Origin: Pisolithus tinctorius
Lineage: Eukaryota > Basidiomycota > Agaricomycetes > Boletales > Pisolithaceae
Direction: 5' to 3'
DNA length: 64,000 nt
NCBI GenBank assembly: GCA_024663395.1
Contig: JANFAH010000033.1
Span: 558,001-622,000 of the forward strand
Below the pieces are notes generated by a model. It was not told the origin of the DNA, ran no database searches, and worked only from the letters and a program-made list of their open reading frames with translations. Made by a program: the position numbers and the translations under genes. Shown piece after piece: positions 32,328 to 43,581 of this stretch (its first letter is position 1; the number at the start of each line of letters is the position of its first letter).

Positions 32328-35300
32328 TTATTTCTTGAAAGGACCAGGTTTGTCTGGGTACTGGTCATGATACTCTTGAATGAGTTCTGAGGCATTGTCC
32401 AGTTCTGTTGCTAACACCCAGGTGGTTTCTTCGTCAGTTCCCTCATAACTGGTCCACTGGACCAGGTACTGCAACCAACACTTTCTGTGCCAGTCAACCT
32501 TCGAATCAAGTATCTCTGCTACTTCGAATTCTAAGTTGCCATCAACATCTACTGGTGGGGGTGGAGGTTGAGTCTGGTTGGGTATGGTATTTGGGATGGC
32601 CAGTTTGAGCTGGGATATGTGGAAGACTGGGTGTACAGTGCACATAGAGTCTGGTAAATGCAGGGTGAATGAGTGAGAGCTGGCCTGGGCTATTATGGGA
32701 TAGGGCCCAAGGTTCTTCTCACTCAGTTTCTTGGAGGGCTGGGTTGACCAGAAATACTTGGCCTTTATGTAGACACTGTCGCCCACTTTGAAGTCCAGGG
32801 CTGGCATGCACTTAGCATCTGCTGGTCCTTGGTAGCATTGCTGGGCGAGGGCCATTTCTTCATGTAGGTACTGGTGCAGTGAGTCTAAGTTGACTGCATA
32901 ATCATGAGCCTGGTTGGATGTGAGATCACGCTCAGGGAAGACTGAGATATTAGGGTGATAACCTGGTTGTAGCACTGGGCACATTGTTGTAGGCAAACTC
33001 AGCTAGCAGTAGTAACTTGGCCCAATTGTCCTGCTGATAGTTGCAGTAGACCCAGAGATACTGTTCAAGGGTCTGGTTGGTGTGCTCTGTCTGACCATCC
33101 CCCTCTGGGTGATACCTGGAGGTGAAATGTAGATGCATGTCTAGAGCTTTACCTAGAGACTGGAAGAAATGAGACATGAACTCTGATCCCCGGTCTGAGG
33201 TTACATGGGCCAGTACACCATGCTTAGAGAACACATGCATGAGGAAGAGCTTGGTGAGCTCAGGGGCTGTGATGGTGTTGTGAGTAGGTATGAAGATGGC
33301 TTGCTTTGAGAGCCAGTTGACCACAACAAGGATGGTGGTAAAGCTGGTTGAGGCTGGGAGTTGTTTGAGTAGGCCATAAGGCCAGTGGCAGGGTACCTTG
33401 GCCCAGGCACAGGTAGTACAAGACCGGACATAGTCCTTGATGAATGTCCTTAGGCTGGGCCAAGTGTACTCACACTGGACAAGCTCTAGAGTTCTGTTCT
33501 GGCCGAAGTGGCTGGACAAGGGATGGTCATGTTTAAACCTCAAGACACAAAGGTGAAGGTCGTTAGAGTCTGGTACATAGATTCTTCCATCTAGACAGAG
33601 GAAGCCAGTGTCATCAACTGACCACCAGGAGTCTGATGTGTCTGAGAACCAGACTTGGGCAACCAGGTCTGAGGGTAAGGATGAGAGAATATCATTATGC
33701 AACTTCTCCACATCCATCAGTGCAACAGCATGTAGGACTGGGTATTCAAGGTAGGTGGCATGCAGGGAGGTGGCTAGCTGTTCCTGCATGAAGACCGGTC
33801 TGAGGTTCTGTGGGTTGACCTGGGCGTAGTCACTATCCCCCTCTTTGGGGTAGACATCCCATTGTCTAGTTAGGGCATCAGGCTTAGCACCGAGTGTACC
33901 AGGTCTGAACCAGATAACCATATTGAACTGGGACAGAAACTCAGACCAGTGCGCTTGGTGCTGGGTCAATACCTTCAAGGTGGAGAAGTACTCCAGGTTC
34001 TTGTGATTGGTGACAATGTCAACCAGTACTGCAGAGCCTTCTAAGTAATGCTGCCATGCCTGGAATGCCTCGAAGATCATGAGTAATTCCTTGTCATGAG
34101 TGTCATAATTTAGCTCTGGGGCTGTTATGGTGCAAGAATAGAATGTGACCAGCCAGATTTGACCATCACCACCAGTGATGGACAGAATACCAGCTATGGC
34201 ATAGTCAGAAGCATCAGTCTCGACAGTAATAGGACCTTCTGGGGAAAAGTGAGTTAGGACCAGGGTGGTGGTGAAGGCCTGCTTGAGTTTGTTGAAAGAC
34301 TGGTGGCACTCCTCAGAAAAATTCCAGGGAGCACCTTTGTGTGTCAACTGGGTTAGAGGTACCACTATGTCTGAATAATTAAAAATGAACTGGTGATAGA
34401 AATTGGTGAAGCCCAGGAAGGACCGAATGTCCTTTACCTTCCAGGGCTCAGGCCAGTCACAGATAGCTTTGACTTTCTCTGAAGACATGGTAAGGCTGGC
34501 TGGGGACAAGTGGTAACCCAAATATTCCACAGAGTCCAAGTGGAATTCGCACTTCTCCAGTTTGGCATATAAGCCATGCAACCAGAGCCAGTGAAGAACC
34601 TCCCAGACCTGCTGCTTGTGTGATGACTCATCTCTGGAGTAGATTAAGATGTCATCGAGGTAGACAATGATGCAGACATCTAGCATATCTGCAAAGATGG
34701 AATTGACAAGCCACTGGAAGGCAGCTGGGGCATTGGTAAGACCAAAAGGCATCACCAACCACTTGTAAGACCCATAGTGCATTCTAAAGGCCATTTTCCA
34801 CTCATCACCAGGTGCAATCCAGATGAGATGGTACGCATGCCTTAAGTCAATCTTAGTGTAGATTTTGGTGTGACTAGGGGAGTCTAGTAGATCAGATATT
34901 AGTGGAGGGGATACTGGTCTTGGTTAAGGCCCCAGAAGTCAACACATAACCAGAGTGAACTGTCCTTCTTCTTTACAAAGAGGACCAGTGCAGCATAGGG
35001 GGAAGAAGTGGGCTGGATGAAACTGGTAGTCAGGTTTTTGTCAATGAAGGCCCAGAGAGCTTGCAGCTTGACCGGGGATAGTGAGTAGATAGTTCCTATG
35101 GGTGGTGTAGTGCCCTCTTCCAATTCAATCTTAAGGTCATACTCCCGGTGTGGGGGGAGAGTAGAAGCCTTGGCTTTGCTAGAGGCATCAGCAAAGTCAT
35201 GGTAGTCCTTTGGTACACTGGCCAGGTCTGGTGGAGGACCAGTAGAAGTAGACTGGCCCAGGACTGGGTCCAATGGGCATAGATGAAGTTGGAATTGGGT

Positions 35301-36170
35301 AGATCCCTCTAGTTTGCAAGTGCATACATATGCAGCTGCATTGATCAGGGTGATAGGGGGAGCTTTCAGGGGGGTGCGAACTGGTGAGTCGACAGATGGT
35401 ACAGATGGCACAGGGCTGGGGTTGGTTTGGTCAGGTAGACTGGGTTTGGGAAGACCAGTTAAGACCAGTGTGGCAGGGGGTGTCAATGGGGTTGGCATTC
35501 CTCCTGTAGATGTCCAGAAAGTTAGACTGCTCAATACCCAATCAATCGACAGATTGTAGCAGGTGAGCCAGTCATGTCCAAGGACTATCTTACATTCAGA
35601 ATCCAACAGGGCTAGAAACAGGGTTACTGGTGTAAGGAGAGAGATCTCCTTACTGTGGAATTGGGTATTAATTCCTATTTTATCTGTTTTATGGCTTCTT
35701 TACTTACTGTTGTGGGTACTATACTTGAGTACCATAGTTTGCTTTTTGTGTGCTTAGTCAGCACTTACTTACAGTTAGTTTGTACTGTAAGTTTTTACCA
35801 ATAGACAAGTTACCCCCAAAGACGAGAACAAGAGAAAGACAGCCCCAGACAGCCCCAGACAGTCTCCTATCCCCCTACCCTCTCTGCCCAGGCTAAAGGA
35901 GCCCCTTTGGACTTACTCACTCCCTTTCAGATCCTACTCCTTCCTCAATCCACACTTTTATACTTCCTCACACCGGGGTGACATTGCCAGTCACAAACTG
36001 AACTGAAAGGTCTACTGCTTGAGTGATGATGAAACTTGACAACCCATCAAAGAGCTGGAGTTGGATAGGGGACACAGGATAAGGGGCAAAAGAGTGTTGA
36101 TTAACCTAATCTTTATCTATGAAACTATGTGTGGAACTGGAATCCACTAGAGTACAAAGCTGGGGTAAAT
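32328..36170 (-). pseudogene. Gypsy-3 pol
   Basis: Protease near 36150 with VDSSSTHSFID (Ser where the family has Gly of DSG), then, after the solo LTR, CKIVLGHDWLTCYNLSIDWV (35600). RT: FIQPTSSPYAALVLFVKKKD, LVMPFGLTNAPAAFQWLVN and YLDD (34651-34662). RNase H: VETDASDYAIAGILS. Integrase: zinc-binding HDHPLSSHFGQNRT and CTTCAWAK, then QLPASTSFTTILVVVNW, where the segment with the first catalytic Asp is missing; SDRGSEF and GDGQTEHTNQTLEQYLWV keep the other two acidic residues. C-terminal: FKVGDSVYIKAKYF, VHPVFHISQLKLA and a chromodomain (LEFEVAEILDSKV, YLVQWTSYEGTDEETTW), ending TAA at 32328. Shifts near 34915 and 32975. The 614-codon piece 34794-32950 is otherwise open. Confidence 0.9.
35631..35972. 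repeat. Solo LTR, 342 bp, in Gypsy-3 protease
   Basis: Starts TGTAAGGAG and ends CTCACA, flanked by CTGG (35627-35630) and CCGG (35973-35976), a likely duplication with one transition. Removing it joins the protease coding text on both sides (VTGNVTP to VTLFLALL). Orientation is not determined. Confidence 0.75.
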
Positions 36171-36199
36171 TGTGACTGACAATAGAGACATGGGGGGTT

Positions 36200-36588
36200 A
36201 ATGAGTTTGGATTGGAAAGAGTGGATGCATTGAGATGAGCCTCTGTGGGTGCACAGCCAGAGTCAACGCAGCTCTCAGTCTGTGCAGAGTCCTGAGAGCT
36301 GCTACCTATTTTTTTGCCTTGGGGGCAGAGCCTGAGGTTGAGGCCAGTGTTGCCTCAGAGGTTGCCACAGTGCAAGCTTTGGCTTTGCCAGCTTTCTTGG
36401 GACACTTATCTGCAAAATGTCTGGTTCCCCCACAGAACATACAGAGGTTATTGTCTCTATAATGCTTGCACTCCTCCAGTGTCAGCTTGCTGTCCTTGCC
36501 CAGTTTGTTTGAGTCTGGCTTGGGTGTGTTAGAGCCAGTCTGACCGGTTGAGGCAGGTTTGGACTGAGGTTGGTTACCGGAGTTGCTA
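36200..36588 (-). pseudogene. Gypsy-3 gag C-terminal part
   Basis: Encodes a Ser/Pro/Lys linker (SNSGNQPQSKPAST), LTLEECKHYRDNNLCMFCGG and a zinc knuckle CMFCGGTRHFADKC (C-x2-C-x4-H-x4-C), ending in APKAKK and a stop at about 36310. It is cut at 36588 by the foldback element. Confidence 0.75.
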
Positions 36589-38159
36589 CAGTGAGGGACA
36601 AAAGTGTTGCAATGATTGTGAGGTGTGACTTGTTGCTGATGTAGCTTGGGCTATTCTGTGTGGATAATCGTGATACCTATACCATTAGAAAGGGGTGACT
36701 CTAAGCTTTCCAGCTCACTAAAGTTCAGTCAAAACAAAGCAATCCATGCCGAGATACACCCTATTCTTTCTGAAAAGTGCATTGCAACACTTTTGTCCCT
36801 GACTGGTGAAATCATGAAATGTGACCTTTTGATGGGATTGAGGGCATGGAGGATGGGAAAAAATGCTTACATAATAAACCACATGATCATCCAGATGATT
36901 TGTCAGCATGTAAACAATGACAAACATTGGACTTGTACCATTAATCCTCCCTCTTTTACCACAACTCATGAAATCATCTCTCTAGCTCACATGGTCATTT
37001 TCTCAAGGAATTCTTATCAAATACTGGTGGCCACCACAGTTCCATCAGTATAACATGCTCTCAGAACCATCAGTCCCTTAAAAAACCTGCTGTCAGACAT
37101 TTCCTGGACTGATTCCCCCCCATGCCTGATGTGTTCTGGGACTAATCAGTACTTGGAAGGCTGAAAATGTTATGGATGTCAATCTGGCACTTCAGAACAT
37201 GATGTACAAACCAGTCCCTTCTCAACCAATGCATTTCTGGTACAGGGACAGTGGTATGGAAGTTAGGGCAAGACAAAATCCTCTTTACCCCTGGCTGTCA
37301 TCAGAAGGATATGCTACTGAACTGCCATGGAGCAGAATCCTGTGCTTCCATCTGGCCCTGAATATTGCCTTTGGTCACATATGACCAAATAATCCTTCCC
37401 CAGTCATCTACAGTTCAGATCAGAGCAAGATCTAGTGAACCCTCTTATGGTGCTCAGAGCACAAGGAGGTTTTGTCTCACCCCAACTTCCATATCAGTGT
37501 TCCTGTGCCAGAAATGCATTGGTTGAGAAGGGACTGGTTTGTACATCATGTTCTGAAGTGCCAGATTGACATCCATAACATTTTCAGCCTTCCAAGTACT
37601 GATTAGTCCCAGAACACATCAGGCATGGGGGGGAATCAGTCCAGGAAATGTCTGACAGCAGGTTTTTTAAGGGACTGATGGTTCTGAGAGCATGTTATAC
37701 TGATGGAACTGTGGTGGCCACCAGTATTTGATAAGAATTCCTTGAGAAAATGACCATGTGAGCTAGAGAGATGATTTCATGAGTTGTGGTAAAAGAGGGA
37801 GGATTAATGGTACAAGTCCAATGTTTGTCATTGTTTACATGCTGACAAATCATCTGGATGATCATGTGGTTTATTATGTAAGCATTTTTTCCCATCCTCC
37901 ATGCCCTCAATCCCATCAAAAGGTCACATTTCATGATTTCACCAGTCAGGGACAAAAGTGTTGCAATGCACTTTTCAGAAAGAATAGGGTGTATCTCGGC
38001 ATGGATTGCTTTGTTTTGACTGAACTTTAGTGAGCTGGAAAGCTTAGAGTCACCCCTTTCTAATGGTATAGGTATCATGATTATCCACACAGAATAGCCC
38101 AAGCTACATCAGCAACAAGTCACACCTCACAATCATTGCAACACTTTTGTCCCTCACTG
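36589..38159. mobile_element. Foldback / MITE-like element, 1571-bp palindrome, TA target
   Basis: Flanked by TA on both sides (36587-36588 and 38160-38161). Ends are CAGTGAGGGACAAAAGTG and its complement. Position x pairs with 74748 minus x without a gap for about 690 bp; similarity fades into a central loop at about 37290-37460. The arms differ at very few positions. Each arm holds the same 136-codon frame (36646-37053 on +, 37695-38102 on -; one Val/Met difference), which I take as a by-product. Each arm also contains an inverted copy of its own end (36781-36805 against 36589-36613, 24 of 25 matches). TA target and CAGTG ends suggest Tc1/mariner-type mobilisation in trans; no transposase is encoded. 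Confidence 0.85.
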
Positions 38160-38161
38160 TA

Positions 38162-40270
38162 GGTTTGGGTATGATTGGCTTGTAGTCAAGGAATTTGCTG
38201 CAGTAGGAGGACATGTGATGTGAAGCACCAGAGTCAAACAGGATGGTCTCTTCTGCAGAATTTAGGCTTTCGCCTGCAAGGAGAACATGGTCATAGTTGT
38301 TCGTATATGCCTCTTCTTTGTCACTAACAATGTCCTGGGGGTTTGGAATTTCTTCCTCTGCAATTTCTGTGAGCCAGTCATCATCCTGCAGGTGCACTAG
38401 CCAAACTCCATCAGGTTCTGAGTCAGTGCTGGTCTGTGCACTCAAGCTGGCTGACATGCTGGCCACAGTGGCTGCTTTTCCAGTACCTTTCTCCTTCTTT
38501 TTTCCTTTTCCCTTGTTCTGGAACCACTTGGGCGCTTGCCCAGCTTTTCTGCCACCCTCTTCCCAGCACTGGTCTTTTGTATGACCTTTCTTTCCACAGT
38601 TTTCACAATTCGGCTTCTTTCCATCCTTCGCTGAGTAAGCCACATCTTCGGAATTTCCAGAGTTTCCAGAGTTGCCTCTCTTTGTCTGCATTTGGCACCT
38701 ATCATATTCATCAGAAATTACTTTGATGATAAAGTCCGGAGATAGGTCCTTTTGCATGACTAGGGCCAAAGATGTCATAGCTGCAAGGTTGGAGTCATAA
38801 GAAGCAGGAAGTGAGCTGAGGATGATGGCTGCAAAGTTGTCATCTGTGATTGACTGTCCAAGCACAGCAAGTTGTTTGTGCAGTGTGCGCATCTTGTTGA
38901 AGTGAGCATGGACATCACCTTTTTCTGAACAGTGGGATTCTTGGAGTTTTCTCTGAAGATTGATTGTGACAATGCAAGAGCAGTTTTGGAAAAGATTGGT
39001 GAGGACACCCCACACACTCTTCACAGTCTCTTCCTTCAGGACTTGAAGGAACAGAGATTCTGGGAGCGACACAGTGATCACTTGCTTGATGTATCCATCA
39101 TCCTTAGCCCATTGCCGAAGTTTTTCTGGGTATTCACTAACAAGTTTTTGCTCTGTGGCTGTGGGCTTCCAGGAGGCATCTTTCCCTGCTGAAGGGTCCT
39201 CTGGTTTTGCATCCAAGCCAGTTGTCAAGTATGGGTTTACCCTCAGGTGACTGGGCTTCAAGACCGGGTGACAGGGGCTAAGTCCAAGTGGCCAGAATCA
39301 AGGCCGGGAGACAGGGGCCAAGTCCAGTGGGACCGGAGTTAAGGCTGGAGGTCAGGGGCTAAGTTCAGAGTACCGGACTTAAGGCCGGGAGCATGGGAAC
39401 AAGACCGGTAGCATGGGAAACCGACCAGTCTTGGGTGCACACAGGGGGGAAGTCGGTCCAGGGTTGGATCTACCTCCCTTGGTCTCAGCTTATGTGCTGT
39501 ACCCTTATGCAAGCCAGGGAGAGGTCTGGGACAGGGGCCGGGGATAGCTTAAGGGTTGGCCTTAGCTATAGAGTAGCCTCAGGGTGTAGTACAGGAGTTG
39601 AGGGTAATACTTAATTGATATTCTGACTGGGGTGCTATGAAGTATGTACAGGGGTTAAATACAGGAGGCCAGTCCGGGATAATGAACATAGAGCCAGACT
39701 TGTGAATAAGCTATTAGTGAGATGATTAGCAAGACAAGGATAGCCACAGTGGCTATGCAGGGGCTAATAGCCAAAGTCTGGGTGACCAGCATAACCAGGG
39801 TTGGACACAGGATATGTACAGTAAGCAGAGTTAGACAAAAGGACAAGACTAAATATAGCACAAACAAAGGAAAACAGACCGGAGTTATGTCTGGGTGACC
39901 TGGACATAGACCTGGGAGGACCAGGGTGGAGCAGAGCAAGGCCAGAAGGCCGGAATGGACCGGAGATAGGGGTAAAAGACCGGACTTAAGTTGTTTAGAC
40001 CGGAGTTGGGTTTCCTAGGGCTGGAGTTGAGTTCTCTAGGCTGGAGTTAGGTTTTCTAGGCCAGACTAGGACCAGACTTGACTGGAGATAGGGGCTAGGG
40101 GTCCGGACAGGACTGGGACTGAGTCCGAGAGTCATGGATATGACACCAGTCAGGTGTCCAATCAGCCCTTTCGAGCTGACGGCCCATTCAACCCGAGCCT
40201 TGTAGTATAGCCAGTTGCTTCCATCTGCATTTAGGGTTGGGACTTGTAAGGAATGATTGTCTTTTGCCAT
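38162..40270 (-). pseudogene. Copia-1 gag and protease start, split by a solo LTR
   Basis: Exon-like parts 40270-40151 (MAKDNHSLQVPTLNADGSNW) and 39217-38162. The second contains PESLFLQVLKEETVKSVWGV, AAIILSSLPASYDSNLAAMT, a zinc knuckle CENCGKKGHTKDQCWEEGG and the protease motif LFDSGASHHMSSY with intact DSG. The frame stays open apart from the insertion and ends where the TA of the foldback begins (PKPTV reads into it). Compared with Copia-2, where the same motif is DPG, this copy keeps the better active site. Confidence 0.85.
39223..40145. repeat. Solo LTR, 923 bp, family S
   Basis: Plus-strand TGTCAAGTATGGG to GGATATGACA, with CCAGT duplicated at 39218-39222 and 40146-40150. It interrupts the Copia-1 gag after GHLTG. 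A second copy in the other orientation is at 41212-42114. Rich in GACCGG-like words. Confidence 0.92.
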
Positions 40271-40322
40271 AGTGGGTATTGTTGCTGCGTATTAACTCTT
40301 TCAGAATTAGAGCACAAGAGCA

Positions 40323-40334
40323 GGGCTCATAACC
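40323..40334 (-). promoter_or_regulatory. Copia-1 primer-binding site
   Basis: Minus-strand GGTTATGAGCCC directly after the LTR, complementary to the anticodon arm of initiator tRNA-Met (GGGCTCATAACC). Confidence 0.75.
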
Positions 40335-40626
40335 TAACAAAGGTATGAGTTTCTCAGTGTACGAAGTAGTCACTATATTAGTACCTAACGAAGGTATGAG
40401 TTTCTACACTACATCAGTACCAAGTAAATGAGCGGGAATCTAGCTATACTCACCTCAGTGTACAAAGTAGTCACTGAGGTGGAAAACAATGGTGCAGAAA
40501 ATTTATAGTACCGTAATTAGTAAGTGTAATGACATTGGAATTTAATTCCGAGGGTTGGGGAACAATTCTGAACCCTCTGGGTGAAACTCCGAGATGCTAC
40601 CATAATTCTGGATCGCATTCTCGACA
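40335..40626 (-). repeat. Copia-1 5' LTR, 292 bp
   Basis: Minus strand TGTCGAGAATGC to TTTGTTA. Same length and order as both Copia-2 LTRs. Confidence 0.92.
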
Positions 40627-42193
40627 TACACATGAACACCCTGGAGCTGTTCCACTCACTGATGGATCTGAACAACCCCAAGGACACAGCCATATTTGCC
40701 TGTATAACAATCATCTTCTACTGCATGGCTCGTTTAGGGGAGTTCACAGTACCTGCAGTCAAGCAATTCGACCCAATGAAGCATATCACCAGAGTGCATG
40801 TAACTCTGCACAATCTCAGCAGCCTACCCATAACAAAATTCCACATTCCCTGGACAAAGATGTCACTGGCAGGGGAAGATGCACAATGTGCACCTCTAAA
40901 CAGTGCAATAACAGACCCAATTGAAGCTCTCAAGCATCACTTCAACCTCAACCCAGCAGAGGATTCTGCACACTTATTTGCCTGGAAGCACCCCATATTC
41001 AGTCTTTGCCCACTCTCCAAAACAGAAGTAACCAGGAGAATAGGTGCCCTAATAACCATGCACAACCTTCCCAACATCAGAGGCCACAGCCTGAGAATAG
41101 GTGGGGCCCTACATTACTTGCTCCAAGGGATCCCTTTTGACATAGTGAAAATGATTGGCAGATGGGTGGGAGACTCATTCACTTTATACCTGTGCCAACA
41201 TGCAATGATACTGTCATATCCATGACTCTCAGACTCGGTCCCAGTCCAGTCTGGACCCCTAGCCCCTATCTCCGGTCAAGTCCGGTCCTAGTCTGACCTA
41301 GGAAACCCAACTCTGGTCCTGAATAACCCAACTCTGGCCCAAATAACTTAAGTCCGGTGTTTTACCCCTATCTCCGGTCCACTTCGGCCTCCCAGCCTTG
41401 TGCTGCTCCACCCCGGTCCTCCCAGGTCTATGTCCGGGTCACCCAGACATAACTCTGGTCTGTTTCCCTTTGTTTATACTATATTTAGTCTAGCCCATTC
41501 ATCTGACTTTGCTTACTGTACAATCCTGTGTCCAACCCTGGTTATGCCAGTCACCCAGACTTTAGCTATTAGCCTCGGCACAGCCACTATGGCTGTCCTC
41601 CTCTTGCTAATCATCTTTCTAATAGCTTGTCAACAAGTCCGGCTTCATGTTCTTTACTCTGGACTGGCCTCATGTATTTAACCCCTGTGCATACTTCATA
41701 GCACCCTCAGTCAGAATATCAATTAAGTATTACCCTCAACTCCTGTACTACACCCCGAGACTACTCTATAGCTAAGGCCAACCCTTAAGCTATCCCTGGC
41801 CCCTGTCCCAGACCTCTCCCCAGCTTGCATAAGGGTACAGCACATAAGCTGAGACCAAGGGAGGTAGATCCAACCCCAGACTGGCTTCCCCCCTGTGCGC
41901 ACCCAAGACCAGTCAGTTTCCCATGCTACCGATCTTGTTCCCATGCTCCCGGCCTTAAGTCTGGTACCCTGAACTTAGCCCCTGACCTCTGGCCTTAACT
42001 CCGGTCCCACTGGACTTGGCCCCTGTCTCCCGGCCTTGATTCTGGCCACTTGGACTTAGCCCCTGTCACCTGGTCTTGAAGCCCAGTCACCTGAGGGTAA
42101 ACCCATACTTCACAGATACCAGTGCCATATCTCAATGACACTCCAGCTCTACTTGAACATTTTACCAGATATATGATGCCACCAGTTCATTAA
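40627..42193 (+). pseudogene. Tyrosine recombinase gene, 5' truncated and split by a solo LTR
   Basis: Coding parts 40627-41211 and 42120-42193; the solo LTR and its GATAC duplication lie between. Removing them joins the frame exactly, HAMI to PVPYLNDT, and it ends TAA at 42191-42193. Catalytic elements of the family are visible: Arg in CMARLGEF, H-x-x-R at 41085-41096 (GHSLRIGG), Trp in IGRWVG and the Tyr of TLYL at 41187-41189. Before 40627 the frame runs into the Copia-1 LTR, so those residues are not part of the protein and the true N-terminus is missing. Similar stand-alone recombinase-like genes are common in mushroom genomes; Crypton- or DIRS-like origin is possible but not shown. About 220 residues remain. 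Confidence 0.8.
41212..42114. repeat. Solo LTR, 903 bp, family S, in the recombinase gene
   Basis: TGTCATATCCATGAC to CATACTTCACA, with GATAC duplicated at 41207-41211 and 42115-42119. It is the reverse-oriented relative of 39223-40145. Confidence 0.92.
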
Positions 42194-43140
42194 AGCATTG
42201 AGTAAGCACCCACCTCCTTTTCACAGGGCCAGGAGCTTTGCTGTATGCATCACTGGGCTCCTTTTCCCTTGGGACACAGCTCACTCTTTGCCCAGGTACA
42301 GTACCTCCTCCAGGCTGGAAAACCCTTCAGGTTTTCACCCAAATTGCACTTCCACCTTAGACTCTCACCCTCATACATTTCAGTTCAAATTAGCAATGCC
42401 CCCAAGCTACTTTTCATTGTACATAGTTTCTCTCTAAGAAACAAAGCATTTGAAACACATGGAACAGTAGACTTTCTCATAATGCATTTGCTACTGATGC
42501 ATAAATCTCATTTTGCATGACCTTTTGGGTGATTCCACTGTGGAATGCAGGGGTAATGTCACATTTTTGCATAAATACTAATGCATGGGATCTGGATTGA
42601 TATTATGCAGTATGAGATGCTCTGTTCACAGAGGGGAAGTTGTAACTCACCATGGAGGGGTGAGCACACTCAAATGGTATGAGTTACAAACCTTCTCCAC
42701 TCTGACTGCTGTCAGACTTGTGTTGGTCTACCACTGGACTGAGCAGACCATGCTCTGAGTGGTCATGTGACCTCCCTTTGGACTTCTCCCTGACAGTGCA
42801 CAGTCAGGTACTCTGCAGCATGCACACTGCATGGTCCAGTGCCTGGACTGTTTCCTTTTTGAGTTGTTCTATGTTACCTGTCATATGTTCTCCATCTTCC
42901 CTTCATTCATTGTCTAGGAAGTTGTACTCGAAAATTTATGAGTCTCCATATGTCAGTTCCAATTCCAATTACTGTACCTCTGTAGTAAGTATAAAAGCAT
43001 GTACCATACTCCACTGTTCTTCAGTATGAATATCAATTTAGTTCCTACTCCCTCTGTCTCCATCTTCTGTCTGTCAGAGTTACATCTGACTATCCATCTA
43101 TTCTCTCCCTCTGAAATATGAGGGCTGAGATCATGCAAGG
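42194..43140. other. AT-rich spacer
   Basis: No protein-like frame and no recognised element. Confidence 0.4.
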
Positions 43141-43389
43141 GTATAGAAAAAGGGTGCTGTAGGCAACCCCAGTAGTGAACAATCTACTAATATATTAGAT
43201 ATACCTGTAGGCAACTACAGGGAGTCAGTAAGTAGAATACTGGTAATGAATGGTGATCTTACCCTCAGTAGTGAACAATCTACTGAGGGAACAGTGTAAT
43301 GACTGTGTAGTAAGTGCGCTCTAATGGCTTATGTAAGCAGCCAAACATCGCACCAAATGAAGTGAGAAGACAGGGGAGAATATATCTCC
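43141..43389 (+). repeat. Inverted repeat arm, left
   Basis: Pairs with 50448-50673 in opposite orientation. Contains the hairpin CCCTCAGTAG, 8-nt loop, CTACTGAGGG at about 43263-43290. The element type is unknown. Confidence 0.7.
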
Positions 43390-43420
43390 AACAAAGGGGG
43401 TAGCACACAAGTTAAACCCA

Positions 43421-43574
43421 ATGCCCTCACTCCACTCCACCTCTGTCTTGGTGGACTTTGTCCCTGCCAACCCTCTGCCAGTCAGAGTTCTATTCTTCTG
43501 TGTCAGACTTGCTTCCAAACCCTCCCCAGACTCTGTACAGTGTCAGAGTTGGTCAGAGTAGGCCTGGACTTGAC
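43421..43574 (-). repeat. Possible truncated LTR
   Basis: In minus orientation it starts TGTCAAGTCCAGG, like the starts of the solo LTRs here, and reads GACTCTG-rich text. No end or duplication could be fixed. Confidence 0.3.
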
Positions 43575-43581
43575 ACCCAAC

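Larger units (their letters stand above)
30943..36588 (-). mobile_element. Gypsy-3 copy C, internal region, 5' part missing
   Basis: From the polypurine tract leftmost to a gag zinc-knuckle segment at the right end: antisense accessory gene, pol, protease and gag in minus orientation. It is interrupted by a solo LTR (35631-35972) and ends abruptly at the foldback element (36589). The N-terminal gag and 5' LTR are absent from the junction. Confidence 0.88.
38162..40626 (-). mobile_element. Copia-1, truncated LTR retrotransposon
   Basis: 5' LTR 40335-40626 (292 bp), PBS 40323-40334, gag from ATG 40270, a solo LTR inserted at 39223-40145, then gag and the protease start down to 38162, where the foldback element replaces the rest. 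It is a close relative of Copia-2. Confidence 0.9.

Noticed and set aside
36646..38102. Two identical 136-codon frames in opposite orientation, looking like a duplicated host gene
   Set aside because: They are the two arms of the foldback palindrome. No domain is visible and the frame is explained by the repeat.
40581..40626. N-terminal residues MKLRDATIILDRILD of the recombinase frame
   Set aside because: This part is the Copia-1 LTR read in antisense and starts at a GTG. The recombinase text begins only after 40626.
43577..43581. CCAAC left of Copia-2 as proof that Copia-2 sits inside Copia-3
   Set aside because: The duplication supports Copia-2 as one insertion, but the sequence left of it does not match the expected upstream part of Copia-3. 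The left flank may have been replaced later, so I do not claim a clean nest.
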